Positions 1 through 10,336 of a DNA stretch of 64,000 nucleotides are shown piece after piece; positions within the stretch are counted from its first letter, which is position 1; every line of letters begins with the position of its first letter. The notes under the pieces were generated by a model. The model was not told the DNA's origin. It made no database searches and was given only the letters and a program-made list of their open reading frames with translations. Source of the DNA: Episyrphus balteatus (taxonomy: Eukaryota > Arthropoda > Insecta > Diptera > Syrphidae); assembly GCF_945859705.1 (NCBI RefSeq), contig NC_079137.1:77150277-77214276 (forward strand), given 5' to 3'. The position numbers and the translations under genes are program-made.

Positions 1-272
1 CAAAAAACTTCCTTTTTTTAGTTTTTTGCATTTTACTCAAAACTGGAGGGTGACAGCGCCAAACGGACTTGAAATTCGGATTCAGCGTGCCCAAAAACAT
101 ATAGAAAGATAGGTCTGGTTTCTGGTACATGACACTTTTTTTATTTTGTGTGCCGGTGTTATTAACCCCCCACTAACGAATTCGAGTGAAAAGATTTACC
201 TACAGTCCAGTCATAATATTTGGAAATGCAAAATGAACCGAGAAAGCTTTAACATTAAACAAATTTTTTTTT
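1..272. other. unassigned AT-rich sequence at window edge
   Basis: No open frame, RNA fold or repeat that I can name is visible here. It lies directly upstream of the hAT-like remnant and may be part of the same decayed transposon, but nothing in the sequence proves that. Confidence 0.4.
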
Positions 273-600
273 AATCAAGAAAATACGATTGGAGAAGTTC
301 TCCAGATTTTGGACAAAATCAAGAGAGATTTGGAAGCCGGGAAAGGGGTAGTCGCAAAAGATGTTATTGAGAAGTACAAATCAGTTTTTTTTGGCAAAAA
401 AGGGACTGGAGAGAGTTGAACAAATAAATTGAGAAATTAATGGGGACACAAATCTAGAGCTCCCGGCGAATGTTGCAGTGGGTGATGTCGAGTGCTTTTA
501 TTTGGCTCCACTCGTCTCTACAGTTGTAGAGACATCTTTTAGCTACTTTAAAGCACTCTTAAGAAAAAAACTCATGGTTGTTAGAAATTACTACAATTAA
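273..600 (+). pseudogene. eroded hAT-superfamily transposase fragment (C-terminal part)
   Basis: Two translated stretches in the plus strand look like remnants of a transposase. The first (273-419) reads NQENTIGEVLQILDKI and continues through a charged helix-like segment to an in-frame stop. The second, in another frame (about 466-600), contains APLVSTVVETSFSYFKALL and ends in a stop at 598-600. The pattern Pro, then Ser/Thr, then V-E-x-S-F-S, then Y-F/K-x-x-L is what is usual for the C-terminal dimerisation region of hAT transposases, where VERSFS..K..L is typical; here the Arg is replaced by Thr. Frames are broken by a stop and a frameshift and no DDE catalytic region is visible, so this is a dead fragment. 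Three short TGCCTTTTT copies (631, 641, 663) follow it and may belong to the element's 3' end. The family call rests on one short motif. Confidence 0.45.
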
Positions 601-859
601 TTTTTATATTTCATTCTTTTTCTCAATAAATGCCTTTTTATGCCTTTTTCGGAGTTTTATTTTGCCTTTTTCTAAGTTTTTAGGTCCACAAGATCCTATC
701 CCTGTTTATGTCTAAATTATTATTTATTGAATTGTAATACTTTAATACAAAAGTTTAACATAGAATAGAAATAGATAGACACATTTCGGAAAGCATGAGG
801 TTTCATTTTTTTAAATTTTTGAAGTGAAAACTTCTTTAGTATCGTAGTGATTTGAAACA

Positions 860-1640
860 AGATGAAACGAAAAAGCGACACGAAAAATCAATTGATCATA
901 ACTTTTTTGTTTTAATAAATAGATGAATGACATACAGTAGATGAGTAGTTAAATAAATTATGATTGTGCAAAATTTCCATTAATTTTATATTCAAAATTC
1001 TGAGAAAATTCATATTCAAAAAGATGTTCTTTTTCAAAACACGTTATATCTTTTGATCTAGAGCACATAACAAATTTGTTTAACTTTAATACGCATGCTG
1101 ATAATATTACCTTTCATTTAATATATCACACATAACGGTACGTGCTCTACAAGTTATATAATCTTTAATTGAAACTTGAAAAATACCTCAAAACACCTGT
1201 GAAGATTTGTTGCCGATGACCAGCCAGCAGTAGAAGAAGTATCGTAATCTCAGTTTGAAATTTCGACATGGTTGGCTTTAAAAAATTCTTACTTTTTTGT
1301 AGGCATGGTAGAAATATGATTGAAGCGTCATATAAAAGGTGAAATAATAATGGTATAAAATTTATTATAGGTTGTCATTTTAAAAATGGATTTAATGGCG
1401 TTGAAAGAGAAAAGACATTGATTGTTTTGCTTTTTTTATGAAAACTAATTGGGTTAAAAAAATTCTAGCTCTTTTTGTAGATGTTGTATATAGTATGTCG
1501 ATATAAATATTTTGAGCTGAAACAATAAGCTTTCAGATGGTATAAAATTTATTGTAGGTTGTCATATAAAAAAAGTGATGGAATAAAAAAAAAGTTATAT
1601 TTTTCGATTTTTTTAAAATGATTTTTAAGGTTTCAATTCA
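860..1640 (+). repeat. interspersed repeat family A, copy 1
   Basis: This stretch shares long diverged blocks with 24095-25125, 42391-43362 and, inverted, 40078-40597. Shared words include ACCTTTCATTTRRTATATCA followed by CACATAACGGTA, then CCTCAAAACACC and a TTGTAGGCAT block. The copy lacks the family's 3' end (ACAAAAGCACAC onward), so it is truncated at its right side. No coding capacity is visible, and I cannot assign the family to a known class. Confidence 0.7.
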
Positions 1641-2804
1641 ACCACGTGTGAATTGCACACATGATTTTTTTTGTATGATCAAATTAATTAGTGGAAAAGT
1701 TCTACCTATTGAAATTTTTAAATTAAACATGCAATAAGTGGAAAAATAATTTAATTTTGTTGAGTGGTGAATGGAAAAACTGTTTAAATTCAAGAGTATA
1801 AAATGGACAGATCATATTCCATTTTTCAGAAAGTCATATTACAAAAATACTTTCTTTGAGGCCGTGTTCATCGACTGAATTGTTTTTAACATTAGGTATC
1901 AAAATATTTTTCAAACTAAAAAAAAAATAGAATTTTTCACGTAGACAGTTTTTTTCCGGTTCACTAGTCTTCCTTTTTATAGATAAATAATTTCTAACTT
2001 GAAGACTTATTTCATCGCTTCTCGCTGAGAAATCGAGTTTTGCTATAATTTGATTTATTTTTTTATTTTGCACATGAATTTGCTTTTTGGGGATTTTTTG
2101 AAGTATCCAACGCTCTTTTAAAAACACTTACATACAAAATAATTTAAAGCATGGCTTGTATACATTAAAACACAAACAAAGACAATTTAAACTAGGTTCG
2201 TTACCATAGTTAAAAAAGGTTTGAATAGGTTTCATTAAAAGGTAAAAAAAAAATTGCTTAAAGGTAAAAGAACGTTTCTTGATTTCGTTATAAATATTGT
2301 AACACTTAATTGAAAATATTATAAAACTATAAAAACACCTGATTACTGGCAATTGACTAAAAAATCGATCCCAAATATGCTTTTTTTTTTATTATTTCTG
2401 TTTTTGGCAGTATTTTGCTAATATAAAGTTTATTTTTCTACACCATCTAAAGTTTCAACCTTAAAAATAATGGGTTATTTTTTTTTTTGTGAAAATTTTA
2501 TATTTTTGAGGTTATATGAATAAAAGTAGATCTTTTAATTATTTACCATTTTGAGGTACATTTTTTGGCACGTTACTTTATTTAATTTTTTTTTAATAAT
2601 TGACGAATTTAACGAAAGTTGATAGCTGTACCATTTTTGAAATTGGAAATCTATTCATGTTTGTCTTGAATATGAAAATTCTTTTGGGATTAGTATTTGT
2701 CGGCAAAAGAAACGATTTTTCGTTATTTTTTTTTTTTTTGAAACATTGAAATAAAAAACAAAATTAAAAAAAAAATAAGATTTTGACGTCTTTAAAAAGA
2801 AGAA
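1641..2804. other. AT-rich sequence, no feature seen
   Basis: The stretch is very AT-rich with frequent T and A runs. Short minus-strand open frames around 1834-2352 use mostly Lys/Asn/Ile/Phe codons, as expected of random AT-rich DNA. I see no repeat unit or terminal inverted repeat. Confidence 0.4.
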
Positions 2805-3326
2805 CAGAAATCTTATGTCGTTTTCGATTGGACGTCCAGAAGCTTCCGGAAGCGTTCAGAAGCCTTCTGAAATCATTTTATTGGCATGAAAATGACAGCT
2901 TGAACGATTCTGAGAAGAGGAATTCTCTTCTCGATTTCAAATCAGAATCCACTCAAGAAGTACTAATACATGAATTTTCAAATGCCAAAAAAAACTCAAT
3001 CAGTGTGTTTTGTTTTTAATTCAAGAATTAATTGTTTTCTAAAATTGAAATTAATAAAAAAATAGAAATATGTGCATAAAAGCGATGGAACTATTTATTA
3101 TGATTATCTTCGTCGTCGTCGTCCTCATAATTATAATTTTTCAACTTTAATACCATGTCATTCGTTTGCCAGAAAAAAAAATTAATTCAAATTTTTGACA
3201 TTTAGAATTTTCAAAAACGCAAAAAAAAAAAACAGAATTGAGTGGAAGTGATTCAAACCGTTTTATTGGATTTCAGAACGAGTGAATCCTCGAGTGAAAC
3301 CAATCGAAAACGACATTAGAACTTCA
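2805..3326. mobile_element. inverted-repeat (MITE-like) element
   Basis: The left side holds TTATGTCGTTTTCGATTGG (about 2812-2830) and the right side its reverse complement in diverged form (CCAATCGAAAACGACATTAG, 3300-3319). A second matched block, TCTGAAATC, lies at about 2866 and in inverse near 3272. The centre contains a near-palindrome around 2915-2935 (GAAGAGGAATTCTCTTC). No transposase is encoded. A short non-autonomous DNA element is the simplest reading; target duplications are not clear. Confidence 0.45.
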
Positions 3327-4164
3327 AATTCCATACATTTAAAAATGGTTAAAAACAACTTTTACACTTCTTGTTGTTTTGTCGAACTGATATCGAAACA
3401 GTATTTAAAAATTCCATGAAACGTATAAAGTTTAGATTAAAGGCTAAAAAAGGGTTTTTAACCGATATGAAAATAAGTTGAAAATTGGTTGATAAAAAAA
3501 AATTCAAACGATTGCAGTATAGATAGAAATTTGAAAATAAAAGCTTCCTCTCCCCAGAAAATTTTCAAATGTTTTTCATAAAATAACTGACAAAACGCTA
3601 TAAAATTTACGATGCCAAGGTTATTGCAATGGCTGAGAGAGCTGAAAACCGTTATAACTCCGATTTGTTTCAACTTAATCAGTGGTAAAAAATTTCAGTT
3701 AGAAAAGATAAAATGATAACTTATCAACTGAGAATATATATTTTCTGTAGAAAGAGTTACGATGAAATTGCCAAATAATTTGAGACCTTCATCAAAAAAT
3801 ACTCTTTAAACATTTTATTAGGAAATTTTTTGATACAAATTAGGCCAATTTTTTTTTTTTTAAATATGTTTGATGCAAGGAAGCTTTGTTAAAATTCAAA
3901 ATTATAATTTGTTTTAGTTTTTTAGATTCTTCATAAATACAAAGCAGTTTCGCAAAATTTTATTGGACTAATCCAACGTTAAGCGATTTCTCAGTTTTTT
4001 TTTTTTTTTTTAATTTTTTTAAAAAATGTAACGCAAAAAATGTAAAAAAAAATTCATACAAATTCGTTTTAAAAGTCTATAACCTAAACGGATTTTTTCG
4101 GGCACAACAATAAGCTTAATCCCCGTTTTTAGTTAAACAATATTAGCATACATATTTAAATTAA
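3327..4164. other. AT-rich sequence, no feature seen
   Basis: Poly-T and poly-A runs dominate (for example near 3850 and 3998). Nothing supports a gene or a repeat here. Confidence 0.4.
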
Positions 4165-4240
4165 ACTTACTTATTCAATCGATTTCTAATGGTTAATAAC
4201 CTTAAACTCACCTGAAAATAAAAGAAAAAAATAAAAATGA
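4165..4240 (-). promoter_or_regulatory. candidate recursive splice site (ratchet point) with downstream 5' splice site
   Basis: Read on the minus strand, a pyrimidine-rich tract (4239 down to 4215) ends in TTTTCAG at 4212, immediately followed by GTGAGT (4211-4206). A juxtaposed 3' and 5' splice site, (Y)nCAG|GTRAGT, is the signature of zero-length exons in long insect introns. A second donor, GTAAGT, follows at 4170-4165, 41 nt further on, as expected if the site is recognised through exon definition. The sequence match is direct; splicing itself is inference. A very similar arrangement lies on the other strand near 60.6 kb. Confidence 0.4.
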
Positions 4241-7200
4241 ATAAATTTTCATAGGAAAATATTAATATTTGAATAAAAAATCAATTTCTATTTAATACTT
4301 TGACAAATTGCTTAAAATACTTTAAATCAAAAATTCAATTAACTTTTTTTCTTTTATTAAATCCTCTTAATCGAAATAAATTCTTAGAAATTTCCCCTAT
4401 TAAGAAGCCCACTCTGATCCGATCCATTAAATCATAACCAATTGCCTTGCTAACAACTCATTCTTTTTCTCCCCATTTAAATGATCACCTCTGTGGTGGA
4501 TAACCTTTTTCTCGCCTTTGTAAATGATTGTATCACAAGTCACCAAAAACACAATATACTTCAAAAATATTACTCATATACATATGTGACATGTTCAAGA
4601 TCATTATAAAATAAAAAAAAAAAATGAATCCCCATCCCAACACCTCTACCACAGACTTATAAGAGACCATCATTTTTCTTAAAAACTCAATTCAAATATT
4701 TCACTCCACACGCATCCTGTCCATTTATTTTTTTTTTTTTCGATCCTAGACAAATGGCCACATCCCATAAACCCTGACGTAGGCAAATTGTTCGAAAAAT
4801 AAAAAAAACCATTCCCCAACTCAGTTGGGGGCTTTGAGAGAATTCGATCCATTCGAAACCATCATCAACACAGAATATTTGACCATATTCCCTATACCTA
4901 TGCCTGATGGTGCAGAGAGTAGATCAAGGTATCCGCGCAGAGTGTGGGTTTCTCAAAAGGTTCAAACCGCACCTCAAGATCAAGTACATGTGATTAGCCA
5001 CCCGTGTTTCAAATATTGAAAACGATCTTTTCTCGATTCAGAAAAAAAAAACGAAGAAAAAGAGAAGAACCATTCTTCATCATCATCATCATCATAATTT
5101 TTTATGAAATATTAATTGATCCTTTAAGGGCTCAGAGGGAGAACCAAAGACGAAGATCGGTGAAGATCACTTGATAGATCGATCGATTCAGTCCGATCTT
5201 AATAATAAGATACGAACAAAGACTTGAAGGAGCGCGAAGCAGTTTTGAGAAATTAATCAATTAAAATTAGATTATAAGTGGGCGATCGAGATCGAAGAAG
5301 ATCAAGTTCTTCCTACGTTCTTCCATGCGAACAAAAGAAGAACCCAAAACAGATGGCATTTTTAGAATTAAACAAACAAATCAAACAAACCCTAAGTCAA
5401 TAAAAGTTAAATAGAAAAATAAATAAGAAAAATACAAATAATTCAAACTTTTTTTTTAAAGAAGAGGCGTGTTTGTTATCCTTCATAGAGAATTTTAAGA
5501 ATATCTTAAAAAGGATAAATAGAATTTTTTCTTCTTCATCATCGTGTTTATTCAACAAGGTTCAAAAGGAGAGTGCCTTGCCCTCATAAACATCCCACAA
5601 TAGTCATTCAGTCAACTAAAAACATACACACAAAGGACATTGCTAACATTATTTTCCTTTGGCCCACAGAATGTTTGTAAACATACCAAGAATTTGTGTT
5701 AGGTCACACAGGATTCAGGACTTAAAAATACAAAAAAAAAATCCTGGCTTACCTTTTTCCTTCGTCTTAGGTCACCCGATTGTAATCCCATTGTAAAACG
5801 ACCGATTGAACATATCCCCTTTTTGACTATCAAATGGACAGCCAGCTGAGAAGAAGGAAGGATGAGGTCCTGGCAGATTAAGGGGCAGGGAGAAGAATCT
5901 TTTGATGGATGAAAGTGAAAAATGATCCCATTTGTTGAGTTACAAATCGTCTACACAATACCAAACGTTATATTCTTATATTCTCTTTCGGCTTCATCTG
6001 AATCCTGGACACACACACAAAAGGACCTTTTTGCATGGTTATATGCAATGTTTTCCAAACAAACATTCCAGGAGAGGAGCCAAAACATTTTCAGCATCTC
6101 ACAGATTATTTTTTCTTTTCATTTTTTTGCAACAAAAAAATTTATTTCATTCTTTCGAGAAAAGAAAGGATATCTTGTGAGAAATTTTCCAATCAAATTG
6201 ATTTCTACCTGATTTTTGTCCTGACAGGATTCAAGAAAAAAAAAACAATTATCCAATGCAATGTATCTTTTTTTTTTTTTGATGGATTGCATTAATGTTT
6301 CCATTTTTTTTAAGCATTCACATCCTGTTGATTCAATGCGAGAGTCCTTTTTTAGCTTCTGTATGGTTTTTTTGTGATTGTTTTTTTTTTTTGTAAGAAA
6401 CATGCAACAGAAAATTAGATTTATTTTCTATTTTTTGTGGCAGAGAGAGAGAATGGGAATTAATTTAATTTGATTTCAGGTGAAAATATATGAAACATGT
6501 GGTTGATTCTGAAGAAAACAAGAAAAAGGATATGGTGAGTCCTCGAAACCAAGGTGTGTGGTTTTTTTTTCTATTTTTTTTCTTTTCCTTCGAAACGGAA
6601 ATGAAATAAAGTAATTGACTAGATATTTGAATAAATATTTTGTGTTTTTTTTGGTTGTCTTGTTTTTGGAGGCGTGGGAAATGTGTCAATATGGTGTCAA
6701 CTGAGGTTAAAGTCATTCACAGGAAAAATAAATAAAAAAAAAAATGCCAACACATCCTTGTCAACTTGTCAATTCGAAATTATATTTATTTTTTTTTTTC
6801 GAATTCGATTTTTCTTGACTTTTGATGGAGAAAAAATTAATTCAAGCAGAAAAATTGGATACAAAAATAACGCGGAATGAGATGAAAACACTGGCAAGGA
6901 TATTTTTTTGATGAATAAATGCGATGGAAAAAAAAGTTGTTAAGTAAAAGTCTTTGCTATTTGACTGATGTGTGACTTGCAGATAAGTTCCGAGAATATG
7001 TATTTGGGATTTATAAGTGAAGACAAATTATTTGAGCTTGGTTAGGCAATTTAATATAATATCCGTTTTAGATTTGACAAGATAGATATTGTAGACCATC
7101 AGCAGAAGTGACGCAATGACGCATTTTGGTGTGTGAGTGTCTTCTCTTGAAGAGGATATTACACATATAAACACTATAAATGACAATTATATTGGACATT

Positions 7201-7796
7201 GGATGATAGCTATAAGAGAATATATATTGCGTCAGATTGAGGTTAATTTGTGAGTTGTCAATCGGTGATGGGTTAATTTTCTATAAATAAAATAATTTAT
7301 ATTGAAAGGAAGGATATTCAGAAGGAAATTCAATATGTGTCGAATTTTTGGTTGAGTTAATGTTGTCAATTTTGGGATTTTGAAGTGTCAAATGTGGGTT
7401 GTTGTGTTTTATTTACCTACTTTTCTTGTGAAAGATGAATGAAAAGTTCGACAACTTAATTGGAAGTGAGAAAAACAGATTGTATTAATTCATCTTTTCA
7501 AAGTAAGCGAACAGACATTAAATATATAATTATAAGAGAAAAACCATACAAATCTCTCTCGTTTGAGTTTTAGTTCAAAATAAAGTGGTTTCGATATCAA
7601 ATAGGAAATTTTATAAAAAAAAAAAACATCAGCTTGTAGAACAAAACTAGAGGATTAAAATGAGTAAGAATTCGACCGATGTTTAAAGAATTGTTTCTAG
7701 TTGAGTTTTTATGATTTTAGTAAGGTTGTTTGAGTTCATCAAAATACGAATTTCGGTTTTCAAGATTGAGGATTCAATAGATATTATAAATTACAA
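4241..7796. other. apparently unique island, no gene recognised
   Basis: Base composition is mixed, with a short CAT microsatellite near 5078-5095 and several A/T homopolymers. The 64-codon frame at 4825-5019 and the overlapping frames at 5922-6403 show no known domain. At 5748-5753 there is an isolated minus-strand donor-like word (GTAAGCC after AAAAAG). I see no array, inverted repeat or RNA gene. Confidence 0.4.
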
Positions 7797-8222
7797 AACG
7801 CGTATGAAAAGCGTCCGAAACGTGTCGTAAACGCGTCCAAAAAGCGATTGAAACGCGTCTACAATGCGCCCTAAACGCTTCCAAAACGCGTCAGAAACGC
7901 GTCCGACGCGCGTCCAAAACGCGTAAGAAAAGCGTCTGAAACGCGTCTGAAACGCGTCCGAAACGCGTCTGAAATGCGTCCAAAACGCGTCTGAAACGCG
8001 ACCGAAACGCGTGCAAAACGCGTCCAAAACGCGCCTGAAACGCGTCTGAAACACGTCCAAAACGCATCCAAAACGCGTCTGAAAAGCGTCTAAAACTTAT
8101 CCAACACGCGTCTGAAACGCGTCTGAAACGCGTCCGAAACGCCTCTGAAATGCGTCCAAAAAGCGTCTGAAACGCTTCCGAAACGCGTCCAAAACGCGTG
8201 CAAAATACGTCTGAAACGCGTC
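7797..8222. repeat. 11-bp CpG-rich minisatellite
   Basis: The stretch is a run of about 39 diverged copies of GAAACGCGTCT, each carrying ACGCGT or a one-base variant. The unit has two CpGs in an otherwise AT-rich setting. On the minus strand the 11-bp unit cycles through all three frames without a stop, giving false open frames of 89 and 66 codons with an 11-residue periodicity (FxxRFxRVxDA type); I do not read this as a gene. Confidence 0.95.
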
Positions 8223-9090
8223 TTTTTTTATTTTCGGGAATTTTATGGCCAACACCAACTTTTTTTTTTTATTAATAACAAGAAAAGCTTAGAAAGAAAC
8301 TCGATTTTCTACAAATTTTCCAAAATTGAGCCATTTTGGTTAACAAAATAAAATCAATTTAAAATTTTTACATATATGTAGGTATGCAAAAACAAAAACC
8401 TTAATTGATTCCCATCAACAACAAATTCAAACTGCATACATTTGTTGTAGTCAATCATAAAATTAACCTCAAAATCTTATCAAAAAAATAATGAACCAGA
8501 TCTTTCTCGAGATTCAGAAAAAAAAAAGATACAATCACAATATTAATTCTCTCTTTCCAATCTCATCTGCATACAAGAGAAGAGTATCACAAACAAAAAA
8601 ATCGAAAAAAAATAGCAATCCACTTAAAATTGAAGTAACAATCCCAAAAAAGGGCTGCTCCTCCAACAGCACACGCATATGCAAAACAAGAAAAGGCCCT
8701 AATGGGATGATGCATGCAAATTGAAATCAATTTTCAGTAACACCAATTCCAAATCCCAATCCTGTGTTGATCCTCTCTAAGGAGAGACCGTCTACCATTG
8801 CACCATGATGATGGAAAGGAATTTCCAAATCCTGTTCCTTTCTTTTCAATTTTTTTTTTTTTTGTTCCTTCGTCTGTCTTGTTCACTTTTTTAATGCATC
8901 AATCCGCCCAAAAGTCCAAGTAAATGATACGCGTTTCAGCAAGAAATAAAAAAAAAAACAAAAGCCTTCAGTCAAAAAGTTAAGTGCTTTCGAAAATGCA
9001 CCTAATAACAAACAGCATCAGAAAGAAGCAGCAGCTAACCATAACAAACACAACAGGAGAGGTGCATACAATTTCTTTGCCTCAAGTGAT
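8223..9090. other. unassigned sequence between repeat blocks
   Basis: Moderately AT-rich DNA with A runs and no recognised gene or repeat. A 77-codon plus-strand frame at 8491-8724 is Lys/Ser/Asn-rich and has no known domain. Confidence 0.4.
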
Positions 9091-10336
9091 GGTTGTAGAC
9101 CAGTCGAGATGTACAAAAATCAAGCCGAAATGGAAATAATTTAATCGTGAAATTTTCTTAGAACGGAAGAAGAGAATACTGGAAGCTTAAAACTAGATTT
9201 TCAGGAAAATCAAGCCGCCATCTTGGATTTAAAGAAAAACAAATTTTAGTGAATTACTTGGACAGTTTTGACTTTTGACAAAAATTTTTTAGGCAACACT
9301 TGTATAAAATTGTATTTTCTAAATTTTTTGTCTTAATAAATTTTTTTGTAGGAGCCATATTTTTCGAGTTAATTTGAAAATATAATTCCCTTTAATGATG
9401 GGAACTGTCAAATAAGAACTATCAAACTATCGATAGTTGTAAAATATTCATTCATTCGATAGTTTTAAATTATTCATTCATTTAGTTACTATTTTCATTC
9501 GAATAGTTTTCTCAGTCGATAGTTTTTTATTCGATAGTTTTTTCATTCGATTAGTTTTTTTTTTATTCGATAGTTTTTTCATTCGAATAGTTTTTTTTAA
9601 TTCGATAGTTTTTTCATTCGAATAGTTTTTTTTAATTCGATAGTTTTTTCATTCGAATAGTTTTTTTATTCGATAGTTTTTTTTTATTCGATAGTTTTTT
9701 CATTGGAATAGTTTTTTTTTCGATAGTTTATTTGATAGTTTTTATTCGATAGTTTCATCATTCGAATAGTTTTTTTACACGATAGTTTTTTCATTCAAAT
9801 AGTTTTTTTTTTCGATAGTTTTTTTCATTCAAATAGTTTTTTTATTCGATAGTTTTTTCATTCGAATAGTTTCTATATGATAGTTTTTTCATTCGAATAG
9901 TTTTATTAATTCGAGTTTTTTTCGATAGTTTTGCTCGATAGTTTTTATTCGAATGAATAAATGAAAAAATGAACGAACTATTCGATAGTTCAAATCATTC
10001 GATAGTTCCCATCACTAGTTAGAGCTCAGTAATAGAATAGATTTTTCCAATTAACTCGAAAAATATGGGTCATAGAGAAAAATTTATTAAGACAAAAGTT
10101 TTAGAAAATCAAATTTTCTACAAATTTCACCTGAACAATTTTTGTCAAAAAACGAAAATGACTGAGTTATTAACTTATTCTTGTGTTTTCTTCAATCCAA
10201 GATGGCGGCTTTGGCTTAAGCTCGATTTTCACGAAAAATTGGTTTTAATTGGTTTGGCCTCCTCTACCGTTCTATGAAAAAAAATTTCACGATTAAATTG
10301 TTTCCATTTGAAATGTTTATTCCGACTGGACTATTG
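9091..10336. mobile_element. foldback transposon with tandem-repeat core
   Basis: Two arms of roughly 300 bp are diverged inverted copies. The left arm contains CCAGTCGAGAT (9100), TTTAATCGTGAAATTTTCTT (9141), GCCGCCATCTTGGATT (9214) and TTTTTCGAGTTAATTTG (9360). The right arm contains their reverse complements near 10330, 10285, 10195 and 10050. The arms enclose a GATAGTT tandem array. No transposase is present. Target duplications next to the ends could not be established. This structure, long inverted ends around internal tandem repeats, is that of foldback-type non-autonomous elements in flies. Confidence 0.8.
9420..10010 (+). repeat. TTCGATAGTTTTTTCA tandem array (core of foldback element)
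   Basis: More than twenty copies of ATTCGATAGTTTTTT alternate with ATTCGAATAGTTTTTT, nearly all in the same orientation. Spacing varies by T-run length. The array begins and ends with the mirror words GGGAACT and AGTTCCC next to the element's arms. Confidence 0.95.

Noticed and set aside
6465..6540. Additional recursive splice sites, for example TTTCAG|GTGAAA at 6478 and ATTCAG|GTATGA near 51985
   Set aside because: The donor halves are poor and the pyrimidine tracts weak. Such matches are expected by chance at this composition.
7791..8071. Minus-strand frames of 89 and 66 codons with an 11-residue repeat
   Set aside because: An 11-bp satellite without stops automatically gives such frames on that strand, and both overlapping frames are open, so this is an artefact of the repeat.
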